Positions 22,274-34,700 of a stretch of 64,000 bases of DNA are shown here, one piece after another. Made by a program: the position numbers and the translations under genes. A model generated the notes under the pieces. It did no database searches. It was not told the DNA's origin and saw only the letters and a list, made by a program, of their open reading frames with translations. This DNA is from Darksidea phi (Eukaryota > Ascomycota > Dothideomycetes > Pleosporales > Lentitheciaceae): assembly GCA_030770425.1 (NCBI GenBank), contig JASJFT010000019.1:1-64000 (forward strand), given 5' to 3'. Numbering within the stretch: position 1 is the first letter of the stretch; each line of letters starts with the position of its first letter.

Positions 22274-22310
22274 TCCGGACCTTACAAAAGAGACTCCCAC
22301 TGTGCAAAAT
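22274..22310 (+). repeat. Dispersed repeat, copy 2 (partial)
   Basis: Contains CGGACCTTACAAAAGAGACT followed by CCCACTGTGCAAAATT, matching the right half of the units at 4290-4372 and 61823-61906. The left half is absent or unrecognisable. Confidence 0.5.
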
Positions 22311-22759
22311 TACCACCCAGCAAACCCCAGATCTGTTCAACCGGTACGTGCATGCAAAATACGACGTTTTTACACTCAACTTATTCTTTATTAAAGTCTA
22401 AACCATTCAAACTCTGACTGAAAAACACAGGCACCGCTATCGATTTTCCACGTCGTCACAATTTCTCCATCCATGATTCCGTGGACCTAGCGTTCCCCGG
22501 CTGAGAGAACAAGATTGCCGATCCCTTCCTATGTTGTCATTATAAACGAAATACTCAATCCAAATACAATGGCGACCACAACCCTCCCCGCATAACCGTC
22601 GGTTTAAGTCTCACGCGGCCCAAGTTTGGTTAGAAAAGGAATGTCGCCAGCTACATATAACCGATACGTACGAAATGCGACGCGAACTCGTCACGATTGA
22701 AAGTAACAGAACGCCTTTCCAGCAAGTCCGGTTTGCTAGAAGCGGGGTCCGAAGAGTAT

Positions 22760-23210
22760 GTAATACTCAGCCACTGCATCTTCCTGTGTATCCGCATTCA
22801 AGTCTGCTCTCACACAGTTCTTATCCCGATTCGCGTAGCGGGTAATGATGAATGCAGGGAGGGTTTGTTCTCGAGTCTAGGAAGGTTGCATCCATGTTTG
22901 GCACACGTGCTCCGGTGAAGTAGCCATCTGCGCATTCTAGCAGTTTTCGGCTCGGAGGTTTTGAATTCCATACCATAACGACGCGATAAATCAGATAGAT
23001 ACCTTCTGCAGTTGTATTGTTTCGAACGGTAAGATAGCTATCTCTAGTTGGCACTAATGCTTCGGATACTGATGCGCTTATTAAAAGTTTCAATCCCGCG
23101 TCTACTTATTTAGTATTGCCTAGTGTAGCGTAGGATATCATGCTCGCCTGTGAGCTTATATCCATCGCTTCATTGCTCGCATTACCGGTCAAAGTTTCCA
23201 CATATATATC
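22760..23210 (-). pseudogene. Possible decayed protein gene, family unknown
   Basis: On the minus strand a frame reads TLTGNASNEAMDISSQAS near 23190, passes one TAA (about 23109), and continues for 90 codons to PPCIHHYPLRESG (about 22823). A one-base shift then leads into DKNCVRADLNADTQEDAVAE and a stop near 22750. The amino-acid regularity on both sides of the breaks suggests a formerly coding sequence. I cannot name the family. Confidence 0.27.
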
Positions 23211-24054
23211 CCTTCATATGGCTGCTAACAATGTAGTAGCAGTCTAAACGTTCACCTATGTTTCATCCAGATACACTTTATACACGTTCTAGAACAGTCT
23301 ACCACAAGAACACTATACAGCCTTCTTCCTCTGAGGCCCGTCCATCGCAATGCATCGCTCAACAGGTGATTCAGTATACACTCATCCATCCACACTCATA
23401 GGGGAAAAAGGACCCAAGTACTTACATAAAGGAGCCATTTGGACGGGTAGAAATGTTACAAGAGCAAGAAAGAAATGATGCAATATATCTTGCATTTCCC
23501 AATTCGAACAACGAAACAGACACGACACTCAGAACCAAACGAAGATGACATATGTCTTTTCCGTATTTCCATGTGATTACAATACATACTCTGACAATCG
23601 CATCACCCTAGCCTCTCTCGTGGGCAGGTAAGAAAAACACCACCAACGTATCCTACGCACCCCGTTCTCGCCTGCCCCACGCCAGCGATATACATGCTGT
23701 AGAAGTCTAAACAGGAAAGCACACGCCTCAATCGAAGCGAAAAGGAAGCGCTCAAAAACCGCCGAGGACCGTCGAGCACTAGTGCACCAGCGCCAAAAGA
23801 ATCCCCCCGGCGCCCCGCTCCAGACCAATACAACCGAGCCGAAAGGAAGAGGGAAACACGACCCGCGCCCGCTATGACGAGGTAGAGTATCACCGTCGGA
23901 AAAGAAGAGTTGGAACAATTAGTCAGAACGAGGGCGCTGGGAAGGCGATTGACGCGACTGCCGACTATGCGCTCGCCGGTCTGCTTGCTCTCTGTTAGTT
24001 GCGATAAAGAAAGGGTATCAGAGAAGACAGGGCATGGGAAAGGAGTCAAGGGCC

Positions 24055-26417
24055 TCAAGACTCGCCTCCCGTCGATGCTGGTGCACCTTCGCCCTGTCCA
24101 CCACGGTTGAAGCCCCCCCTTCCTCGACCGCCCCGTCCGCGCTGGCCTCCACGGTCGCCACGGTCACCTCGATCACCACGATCGCCACCGCGGTAGGAGC
24201 CACCCCGACCACGCCCTCCGCGGCCGCCCTCGCTGTCTGAGGCGCCTCCGCTGCGGTATCCACCCTGAACGCCTCCGCGGTTGCTGCCCTGCCAGCTGCC
24301 AGCTCCATACCTAGGGCCGCCAGTGGGCTCACGGTAGACCTTGACGCTAGGCTTGTCGGGGTTCGGTGGGCCTTTGTTGCCCCTGTACTCGGAGGATACA
24401 CGGTTGAGAGCCGCGGACATGTCAGCAGGAGTGGCGAAGTGAGCAACAAAGAAGTGCTTAATCTTCTCAACCTTCTCACACTTGGCCCTATCTTGCTCAG
24501 CAAGAAGCCCCTTAGCCTCTTCCTCGTCCTTTACGTTGATGATGAAGAGTGCCTTGCTTTGCTTTGGCTCCTGGGACTCTTTCGGTGCTGGCGAGGCGGA
24601 AGGCTTCTCAGGTGCAGCCGTGCCATTTGGCTTCACTTCGCTTGGGATAGCCTTCTCCGCGGCGGCATTTGCGGGAGCGTTTCCGGTTGAGGCACCAGGC
24701 TGCGGGGTGGCGGGTTTGGTTGGCTCCTTTGGTGTAGCTACGACAGGCGACGGACCAGTGCGCGCGGGCTGGGCGGGCTTGATCTGCTGTTGCTGTTGTT
24801 GTTGCTGTTGCTGTTGTTGTTGCTGTTGCTGTTGCGGAACTGGAGGAGTACCTGCAGCCTGACGGGGTTGCTGGGGGCCAGAAGGAGTAGCCGTTGGCCG
24901 TGCTTGGGCCGGGGAAGGTTGGACCGCAGGGCTAGGAACAGCAGCGGGAGGAGCAGTAGCGGTCGTAGCCGCTACTTGTGGGGCGCCTTGACCCTGTGGG
25001 CCAGCTTTGCCGCCGCGATGCGAGAAGTTGAAGCCCTGTGCCCTCATCTCAGTACCGATTCTACCGTTGTCAATGTCCAAAACAAGCCAGCCATATGCAG
25101 CATCTGCCAAGTTGAAGTTCCACATGTTCTTGAAGGCGCTCTCATCGATGACGCCGCTCTGGGGACCGGGGGCAGGACCACCGAAAGGGTTTCCGCCGTT
25201 AGCGACAGTGGGCATTTTGCCGACAATCTCCAGAGCCAAGTTCAAGAGTCGCTGCTGAGAATCGCTGTCTGCCACGGCCGGCTCAACTTCTGTCTTGACA
25301 GTATCCCAAACATCGTTGAACGAGGCCTTGGACGCGGCGAGTTTGCCACGGTAGTGGTCTAGAGTAGGATTGACGCTGAATTCGTTGTAAGAACTGCCGT
25401 ATCGGAAATGCAGACCAGCTGATATAGAGAAGTCAGCCTTCAGTGTGACGGACAGCTGGTTCAGCAGACCCTCGCGTGCCGGCGAAGCGTGGGTGACGAA
25501 AATGCGGGTTTCGGTGGGGTCGTATACGCGGTTCGCCGTATCCACAAGCTCACCCATTTGTAACAGCGTCGTCCACATCGTGCCCTGGCCACCCGCGATC
25601 GTTGTCCTGCCCTCGCCGTTATCGAAAAGCTTGTGCATAACGACTGCACCGCCAAGACCTAGCAGACGTAGCTTCACGCCGCCCACATCCAGCAGTCGTG
25701 AGTGCGCCTCGTCTATGATGTGAAGGTTGTCGACCTTGTACTCGCCAGACCGTAGCTTCTCCAACACTTGAACGTCCTCGCAGGCTCCCCATACAGTGTA
25801 GACAGGCACGTTGAGAGTGTGTGTCTTGTTGAGGAAGAGGGGCAACTCTGAGAGAGGGAGATGGTCCCGCGCGAATCGCTCCTTGATCGGCGGCTGCGGT
25901 GGCGCCTGTGCGATGGAGCGCTTGACATTCTCGGAGAGCAAGGGCGAGTATTGGGCGACATGTTTGAGGGTCCTGCACTATTTAGCACCTTCTCCTACTG
26001 TATGTCGGTGATTCGTCATTGTACGTACTTGTCGGCGATGCGGTCAAGCGAGCGGTCATCGTAGAAGCCGAAATCGCCCGTGTGGATGATGTAGTTTGCG
26101 CGTGCGTCGCTGGCGAGCTGGTTCAGCGACTGGAGGTTGCCTACACGCCGTCAGCCGTGCACTCGGAAACAGTTGAAGGGTTCTATCTGCCTACCTCGTA
26201 CATCGGCGATGCACAGGACTCTGACGCTGCCCTGCTGTATCACTCGGCCCTGGTTGGGGAGCAGCGGGACGGCTCCGGGTGCGGGACCTGACGCAGGGGC
26301 GCCATTTGGGAGGTAATTGCCAGGATACGGGCGCGGTTGGGTGGGAGCTTGCTGGGCGAGGTCAGTATGCGATGTAGAGGTGTCAGGGACAGGCGAGCCT
26401 AAATGTACCGAAGCCAT
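24055..26417 (-). CDS. DUF2433 metallophosphoesterase-like protein with polyQ and RGG tail
   Basis: Exons 26417-26195, 26140-26029 and 25972-24055, introns 54 and 56 bp, 750 aa. Residues about 65-330 form a calcineurin-like phosphoesterase fold: VLCIADVRGNLQSLNQLA, IIHTGDFGFYDDRS, TVWGACEDVQVLEKL, LLGLGGA, and IFVTHASPAREG. The metal motifs are altered relative to active enzymes: D-x-H is DVR and GNHE is GACED, so activity is doubtful. This is the DUF2433 family. The second half is a disordered Ala/Pro/Gln region with 17 consecutive Gln near residue 480, an RNA-binding-like segment (ALFIINVKDEEEAKGLLAEQ), then an RGG/RGRGG tail. An RNA-granule or translation role is an inference. Divergent from the importin gene, sharing a 1-kb upstream region. 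Confidence 0.88.
24784..24834. repeat. CAG/CAA microsatellite encoding 17 Gln
   Basis: Interrupted CTG/TTG tract on the plus strand, coding for an uninterrupted 17-residue polyglutamine in the minus-strand DUF2433 gene. The CAA interruptions should slow slippage. Length variation between strains is likely. Confidence 0.85.
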
Positions 26418-27435
26418 AGATATGGAGGAGAGCGATGTCACAGAGAGGTCTTAATGCAGCAGGATACGGTGGGGCGACTGTGGCGCGGGCGGAGGGTGTG
26501 AGGAATCGTTGATTAGGCGCGGACGAGAGGAGATGGAATGCCGGCCGCGATGAGGTGGAGCGTGGAGCGTGTTGCGTGTTGATGGGCAAGGGCGAGTGAA
26601 CAACTCGAAATCGTCGTTACTGTTTTTGCAAAACTGCAGCTCCAACGCACCTGCCGCAGAGAGCCCTTAGCGCGACGCTCTGACCTATCACGCGTCTCCT
26701 CCGCCTTCACCTCGGCGGCTCCTTTCCTTTCACCACGGCTTCATCGAGTATTCTCTCCTCTTCTCACGTCGTATTGGTGATCGATACGGCTTCAATTATA
26801 TATAATTCCTGCCCGTTGGTGCTGGATGCTATCTTCCCCCAAAATTTGCGTCTGCGATTCCGCGGCTCTGAGCCCTTCAGCATGCGTCGCTATGTCCTGG
26901 TACCGGCGGTCACCGCATGCACATATTGCTACCCGAGAACGAATACCTTCCCCCGATGAGCGCAGAGATGTCTGAGATGATGGATGCACTGGTCTGAAGC
27001 CTGAGGGCCTTTGGGATCGGAAGGATGGTCGAGAAGCCGCAAACGAGCACTTATGTTCTCAGCGTTTAGTAGGCAGGGCCTACTCGCATGTAGTCGCCTC
27101 TTCTGCGTGGACCAGTACGTTATCTCATAATCCCTCGCTTACATCTGCTGCTCGCCGTCTGCTCGGGGGTCATTCATTCCCTAGCCGCACAGCAGTCCAG
27201 CAGAGTTGGGCTGGTAAGTCACTGGAGTGAAGCGACGCGTCTGGCAGACAGGGATCGTCCTGCCCCGCAATTTTTCGCCGAGACCCTGCTGTGCGGACAA
27301 CTTTTTTTGAAATTCCCACCTTCCTCGCGGACGCTCCCTTTCGCAATTTTCACGAGCCCTCCCAGGTGCCTCATCTTTCGCGCCCGGCAGCTGACACCTC
27401 CAGGCCGTCTTGTCCGAAACTTCAGAAAAGCCGCC
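26418..27435. promoter_or_regulatory. Divergent promoter region between DUF2433 gene and importin gene
   Basis: About 1 kb between two outward-facing start codons with no supportable gene in it. Pyrimidine-rich stretches precede both starts, and the importin start sits in GCCGCCATGG, an optimal initiation context. No specific factor site was assigned. Confidence 0.5.
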
Positions 27436-30400
27436 ATGGATGAGCAGCAGTTTGTCGGCCTCCTCGAGGCGCTCTTGCAGCGTAAGTCAACGCCCTCGAC
27501 TGCTCTCTAGTCGCGCCCGCCTTTTGGCATTTGCTTACTGCCACAGCCGACACCGAGGGTGTCAAGTCAGCAACAGCCACGCTGAACAATACATATTACA
27601 CCTCGCCCGCCTCACTCAACGCTCTTCTTCAAGTCGTTTGCAAGCACCCCAAGCCAGAGCTCCGCCAGCTAGGCGCCGTCGAGGCTCGGAAACTCGTCGG
27701 AAAGCACTGGGCCAAATTGCCCGCCGACCAGAAGTCGTCCCTGCGCAGCCAGCTGTGCGAGTATACCCTAGCTGAGGAGGCGACGCTGCCTAGGCACTCC
27801 GCTGCCCGCGTTATTGCCGCTATCGCGAGCCAAGATTTTGAGGATGGAGAATGGGGCGAACTACCCGGCTTCCTGCACCAAGCAGCGACCAGCCCGCAAG
27901 TGAGGCACAGGGAGGTGGGCACGTTCCTCATCGGGACTACCCTGGAGTCTGTTGGCGATGCGTTCCCCGGCAAGAAAGCCGATCTGTATAAACTCTTCAG
28001 CTCGACAATTCAAGACTCGGAGAGTGCTGAAGTCAGAGTGAACACGATGCTTGCGCTCAGGTATGTATATCGATTCAGGCATCTAGACGGAGACGCCAAA
28101 GTGAATGGATAGCCACTGACATCTCTCAGCCGTCTTGCCATGCTTCTCGAGCCGGATGAGGAGCCGAAAGAGCTAGCCATGTTCCAGGAAGCGATCCCAG
28201 CCATGGTGTCTGTTCTAAAATCCACCGTTGACGAAGGCGACGAGAACAACGCTCTCCAAGCTTTTGAGTGCTTCCAGACGCTCCTCGGATGCGAGTCCGC
28301 TCTTCTGCAGAAGCATTTTGGCGACCTAGTCAAGTTCATGATAGAGCTTGCCTCCTCCACTTCTATTGAGGACGACTACCGGTCGCAGGCTCTTGCGTTC
28401 CTGATGCAGTGCGTGCGGTATCGGAAGTTGAAGATTCAGGGTTTGAGGATTGGCGAGGAGCTTACCCTTAAGGCTCTGCATATTGTCACTGAGCTGGGCG
28501 ACCTGTCTAGTGAGGACGAGGACCTCACCCCTGCTCGTTCGGCTCTTGGCCTCCTCGATATCCTCGCATCCAGCCTTCCTCCTAGCCAGGTCGTAATACC
28601 CCTCTTAAAGGCACTCGGCGGATACTTCTCGTCTCAGAATCCCGACTACCGCCAGGCTGGTGTTCTCGCCCTGGGCATGTGTGTAGAAGGTGCCCCCGAT
28701 TTTATTGCGACTCAGCTGCACGAGATACTACCCGCTGTCCTGTCTCTTCTCGAGGACTCTGACCTCAAAGTTCGCGGCGCTGCACTTAATGGCGTGGCTC
28801 GACTGGCCGACGACTTGGCTGAGGATGTCGGCAAGGAGCACGCTACCCTCATCCCTGCGATGCTAAAGAACTTTGATCTTGCCGCCAACAACCTGAGCGA
28901 CGAGCGTAGCCTCCAGATCGTGCGTGGCAGTTGTCATGCAATTGACTCACTGATCGAGGGTCTTAATCCCGAGGATGCCGCCAAGTATGTCTCAGAGCTA
29001 GTCCCTCGCTTCAGCAAGTTTTTCCATCACGAAGACTTGAAGTGCAAGACCGCTGCCATTGGCGCAGTAGGTTCTATCGCGGCGGCTTCCGAGAAGGCAT
29101 TCCTTCCGTTCTTCCGAGATACTATGCAAAGCCTTTCCGAGTACGTGCGGATGAAAGACAGCTCTGATGACCTGGACCTTCGCGGTGTCGTTTGTGACTC
29201 TATGGGCAAGATTGCCTCCGCCGTCGGTGCGGAGCCGTTCGAGCCCTATGTCCTTCCTCTCATGGAAGCCTCAGAAGAAGCTCTGCACCTAGATCACCCC
29301 CGGTTGCGCGAGACGAGCTACATCCTCTGGAGCACCATGGCCAAGGTATACGAGGAGCAATTTTCCAAGTACCTTCCTGGCGCAGTGAAAGGCCTACAAG
29401 AGTGTCTCGAGCAAGACGAGACAGGTTTGGATGTCGAGCTTGGCGAACATGCCAAAGATCTTGTCGGTGCCGAGGTCATCATTGACGGCCGCAAGGTCAA
29501 GGTCGCGGCTGCGACGGATGACGAGGACGGCGACAGCGACCTCAACGAAGCTGCTATGGATGACGACGAGTGGGACGACATTGGCGGCGTCAGTGCTGTC
29601 GCTATGGAGAAAGAGATTGCTGCGGAAGTATATGGCGATATCATTACACACACCCGTCGCCATTACGTCCCCTACCTCGAGACTACGGTTAAGAAACTAC
29701 TCGAGCTCGTCGAGCACAGCTACGAGGGAGTTCGCAAGGCCGCCATCGGAACGCTTTGGCGCACTTATGCCTGCCTTTGGGGTATGGCTAAGGGTGATGG
29801 CATGGCGAAGTGGAAACCTGGGCTTCCCCCTCCAGTCGACCCTCCTGCTGAAATCAAGAAGCTCGGTAATATGGTTATGATGGCCACGATGAGCGTGTGG
29901 CAAGATGAGATGGATCGGTAAGTTGCAGCGCGTCTTTTCATCACACGTTTTCCAAAGATGAACCAATCTCGTTAATCCCAGCTCACTCTTACGCACAAAG
30001 TGCGGATGAAGCGAACGCGAATCTGTTTCTGAGTTATAGCCTCACTTTTCAGTCGAAAGAATCCCCGTTTTGGTTATTTTTTCTAACGGATCCGCAGTGG
30101 CACTGTTACCGATATCAACCGTGATATCGCAGCTACCCTCAAGTTGTGCGGGCCGGCTATTCTCATGCTTGAGAGCGGCAAGACTGTTGTCCCTGAGGTA
30201 CGTTATTCCTGTTGCCTCCAAGACGCTGAGGTTCTGCTTTCCCCAAAACTAGTGATGGCCTATGACTTTCATCATTTTCGCACTTTTCCTTATATCGAAT
30301 GTCTACTAACACATGTTCCCCCATAGATGACACAACAGCTATTGGCCATTATCACCAAGCGTCACGTGTGCCAGCAGGATCTTGGTGACGAGGAAGATGA

Positions 30401-31174
30401 TGGCGAGGTTCTCGATGAATCGTCCGAGTATGACTGGCTTCTGATCGAGACTGCACTGGAGGTCATCACATGCCTTTCAGTCGCCCTAGGACCAAGTTTC
30501 GGCGAGCTCTGGAAGGCCTTTGAGAAGCCTGTTGTCAAATATGCTAGCAGCCAGGAACCATTGGAGCGTAGTGCGGCTGTAGGCACGATTGCCGAGTGCA
30601 TCGGTAACATGGGCGCAAACTGCACGCCGTACGCGACCAATCTCCAGAAACTCCTCGTGCACCGTCTGTCAGACGAAGATCCAGAGACGAAGTCCAACGC
30701 GGTGTATGGTATTGGCTTGCTATGCGAGATGACGACCAACGATAGCGAGATTCTCAATTCGCTTCCGACGATTTTCAACAAGCTGGAGCCGCTGCTAGGT
30801 GCCCAAGACCAGGCACGTTTGCTCGACAACACCGCCGGATGTGTAAGCCGGTTCATCTCAAAGCATGGCAACAAGATTCCCATCGCAGAAGTGCTACCCC
30901 GTGTGGTTGAGCTTCTGCCCCTCAGGGAGGACTACGAGGAAAACAAGCCCGTCTTCGGAATGATTGTCAAGCTCTGTAAGTCTCTCCTATAGGTGCCGTT
31001 GATTGTAGATTGTATGCTAACTGGATGCCAGACCAAACCAACGAGCCCACAATCCAGCAACTCACCCCCCAGCTGATGCCAGTCTTTGAGAAGGTCCTCG
31101 GGCCGCCCGAGGAGCAACTGGAAGATGATACGCGATCGCAGCTAGTGGAGCTGGTAAAGTATCTGCAGAAATAA
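27436..31174 (+). CDS. Importin beta-family karyopherin, Kap123/importin-4 type
   Basis: Six exons: 27436-27481, 27547-28060, 28130-29917, 30098-30197, 30327-30975 and 31032-31174. Introns are 65, 69, 180, 129 and 56 bp; all junctions keep frame and give 1079 aa, close to the usual Kap123 length. The protein is a solenoid of HEAT repeats from end to end, beginning with an importin-beta N-terminal-like segment (DEQQFVGLLEALLQ ... LNALLQVVCKHPKPELRQLG). An acidic loop lies near residue 650 (DDEDGDSDLNEAA, DDDEW). Kap123 carries ribosomal proteins and histones H3/H4 into the nucleus under Ran-GTP control. The start codon context is optimal. The gene lies head-to-tail with the NPC1 gene, 615 bp apart. 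Confidence 0.93.
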
Positions 31175-31789
31175 GTATAGGTGGCTGAAGCTGTATACCC
31201 GGTGGAAACGCGTGCATGATGGAATGTGTAATGTGACGGGCAGGTATAAAATGGCAGGTTGATACCACTGAAGAGACGAAAACGGCGCTTGGATTCTGTT
31301 CGATAGACTATACATAGAGCATGCAAAACTCAATGGTTGATGCTCGTAATGGTCATTCTGCCGTGTTGATGCTTGCGATGATGGGCCGCCAAGGCGCATC
31401 TGCGCGTGACGTCGATCCACTTGAGCGGGTGCCTGACAGCCACCATGTGAGCCGAGCGCTTGTGGCTCACGGTGACGACACAGGCAAAGAGGGCTTCTGC
31501 CACACCACAACGCACACCCACCGACCTTTGCTGCTCCACGCTGTCGCCTGCAGTGTTGCCCCTACTTTCTGACCGAATCCCATCCGTTCGTGCCCCCATC
31601 GGAAGCTCCCATCACTTTCGCACTCACTAGAGCTCGATAGCTCCGTTCACACCTCGGCTCCCATCAGCTTGTCGCTCTTACGCTTTAACGACGAACATCC
31701 TTCCACCCGACGATCTATTGGCCATACGTTCTTCCTCCATCAGCTTTTCGCACGCAGATCGATTGTCTGTTACTGTGGTGGCGAGCGAT
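31175..31789. other. Intergenic, promoter of the NPC1 gene
   Basis: No gene seen. The open frame reaches upstream of 31790 only from a TTG at 31718 and is not used as start here. Confidence 0.5.
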
Positions 31790-34700
31790 ATGGTGCCGCG
31801 GTGCCCAAGAGGCGGATGGGGGACTGTAACAGCGGGCCTGTTCTCCATCTTGGTCGGATCAACCCTCGCTGGGCCTGATCTTACAACAAGGCACGAGAAG
31901 GGCCGGTGCGCCATCAGAGGGCATTGCGGGAAGCAGGGCTTCTTTGGGTCCGATCTACCCTGTCCTGATAATGGGCTGGCAAAGACGCCGGAAGAGGATG
32001 TGAAGAAGAAGCTTGTGGATATATGCGGCGATAGCTGGTCACACAAGGATGTCTGTTGTGAGGAGGAGCAGCTCGATGCGCTCAAGACGAACCTCGACCG
32101 CGCGACCCCCATTATCAACGCCTGTCCCGCCTGTAAGGCGAATTTCTTCAACATGTTCTGCACATTCACATGCTCGCCCGACCAATCGTTATTCATAAAT
32201 GTTACAAAGACGGAAGCGAAGGGAGATAAATACCTCGTAACCGAGCTGGACCACCTGGTGTCAAACGAGTATGGGTCCCAGTTCTACGACAGCTGCAAGG
32301 ATGTCAAGTTCGGCGCAACAAATGGCAAAGCGATGGACTTCATTGGCGGCGGTGCAAAGAATTATACACAGTTTCTAAAGTTTCTTGGCGATAAAAAGTT
32401 TCTGGGGAGCCCGTTCCAGATGAACTTCCCTCGCCCGGACAAGGACTCGTTCCTAGACATGGTACCTATGAACAAGAAAGCGCACCCATGCAACTCCACA
32501 GACGAGAAGTACCGATGTGCATGTTTGGATTGCGCAAGCTCTTGCGCCGAGTTGCCCGAGGTTAACGAGGTCAAGCAGTGCTATGTGGGCCTGTTGCCAT
32601 GTCAATCATTCGCGGTCATTATCATCTATTCCGTCTTCCTCGGTCTGCTTTGCGGCCACGTCGCGTATCAGACTCATTCAAAGCACAAAAATGAGCGATT
32701 ACGCCTCCTCCAGGATCCCGAGCCCAGCGATGACGAGGACGAAGGTGACATTGTTCATAACGTTGGGATGCTCGACAGGCCAACGAGATACTACTTTATC
32801 AATACGTGGTGTGATCGCATGTTCAGCAGACTCGGCTACCTTTGTGCGAGATTCCCCGCAATCACCATCTTTACCAGCGTCCTGGCTGTTGGTCTCCTAA
32901 GCTTGGGCTGGCTGCGGTTCGAAGTCGAGCTCGATCCCGTCCGGCTCTGGGTCTCGCCGGATTCTGCTGCTGCCCAAGAGAAAGTATTTTTCGACGAGAA
33001 CTTCGGCCCATTTTTCCGTGCTGAGCAGGCCTTCCTGGTCAATGACACTGGAGGACCAGTGCTAAGTTACGATATTCTCCGCTGGTGGTTCGATGTAGAA
33101 GGACGTATTCAGCGGTCCAAATCTTGGCAGGACGGCACCACACTCGACCAAGTCTGCTTCAAGCCCGTGGATGATGCCTGCGTAGTCCAATCCGTATCCG
33201 GATATTTCGGAGGAGATGTCAACGGTGTCTCGCCAAAATACTGGAAAGAGGACCTGCTAGCTTGTGTCGACAATCCATCATCTTGCCTGCCAGCCTTCCA
33301 GCAACCACTGGATCCCCATCTGCTATTTGGTGGCGTCAACGAGAGCGTGCTTGATGCCCAGGCACTCGTCGCCACTTGGGTCGTCAACAATCATCCTGAA
33401 GGTACCCCAGAGCTTGAACGCGTGAAGCATTGGGAAATCAGCTTGAAAAAACTTCTGCTCGCTGTACAGGGCGAGGCCAAAGACCGAGGCTTAAGGCTGA
33501 GTTTCAATACCGAAGTCAGTCTCGAGCAAGAGCTGAACAAGAGCACAAATACCGATGCTAAGATTGTCGTGGTGAGCTACATTATCATGTTCTTGTACGC
33601 TTCGCTCGCCCTTGGATCCACCACGCTTACCGTCCGATCTCTCCTTCGCAACCCTGCGAACGCGCTGGTTCAGTCCAAGTTCATGCTTGGTATCGTCGGG
33701 ATTCTGATCGTCCTCATGTCGGTTTCGGCTTCCGTCGGTCTCTTCTCAGCGGCTGGCGTCAAAGTCACCCTGATCATCGCCGAGGTCATTCCTTTCCTAG
33801 TGCTGGCAATTGGTGTCGACAACATCTTCCTCATCGTGCACGAGTTCGAGCGTGTCAATATCAGTCATCCAGAGTGCACCATTCCAGAGCGCGTCTCAAG
33901 AGCCCTAGGTCGTATGGGTCCATCAATCCTGCTTTCCGCCACAACCGAAACGACAGCTTTCGCGTTGGGATGCGCTGTTGGTATGCCCGCGGTCCGCAAT
34001 TTTGCTGCTTATGCCGCCGGTGCCGTCCTCATCAATGCGATCCTGCAAGTCACGATGTTCGTTGCTGTACTTGCTCTGAACCAGCAGCGTGTCGAAGCCA
34101 ATCGTGCGGATTGTTTCCCGTTTCTGCGCGTGCAACGAGCTGACTCAAGCTATCTTAACGGTGGCATGGGCCATGGTGCCGGCGAAGAAGGCGGCCTCCA
34201 ACGGTTCATTCGTAAATCGTACGCTCCAGCACTTCTAGGCAAGAAGACCAAGGTCGTTATAGTTGCCGTGTTCTTTGGCATTTTCACTGCTGCTCTTGCC
34301 CTCTTCCCTAAAGTGCAGCTGGGCCTCGACCAGCGCATCGCAATTCCAAGCGACTCCTATATGATTCCATACTTCAACGATTTATACGACTACTTCAATG
34401 CCGGCCCGCCCGTCTACTTTGTCACTAAGGAACTAAACGTTACCCGACGCGAAGCCGAAAAGGAACTATGTGGTCGCTTTTCCACCTGCAACCAACACAG
34501 TCTAGCCAACATCATAGAGGCAGAGCGCAAACGCCCCGGAGTTTCTCATCTCGCTGCTTCAGCTGCCAACTGGCTAGACGACTTTTTCTTGTGGCTCAAC
34601 CCTGAGAACGAGAAATGCTGCGTCGACGAAGATGGAAATCCGTGCTTTGCTGACCGAAACCCGCCCTGGAACATCACCCTCAGTGGAATGCCTGAGGGTC

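Larger units (their letters stand above)
21506..24054. other. AT-rich intergenic region with repeat and gene relic
   Basis: From 21700 to 23300 the sequence is mostly AT-rich. It carries a partial copy of the dispersed repeat (22274-22310) and a possible minus-strand gene relic (22760-23210). 23300-24054 is the 3' side of the DUF2433 gene; frames there on the minus strand show no protein features. Confidence 0.45.

Noticed and set aside
24482..25362. Plus-strand frames with runs of Cys or Leu
   Set aside because: They are antisense readings of the polyQ and disordered part of the minus-strand DUF2433 gene.
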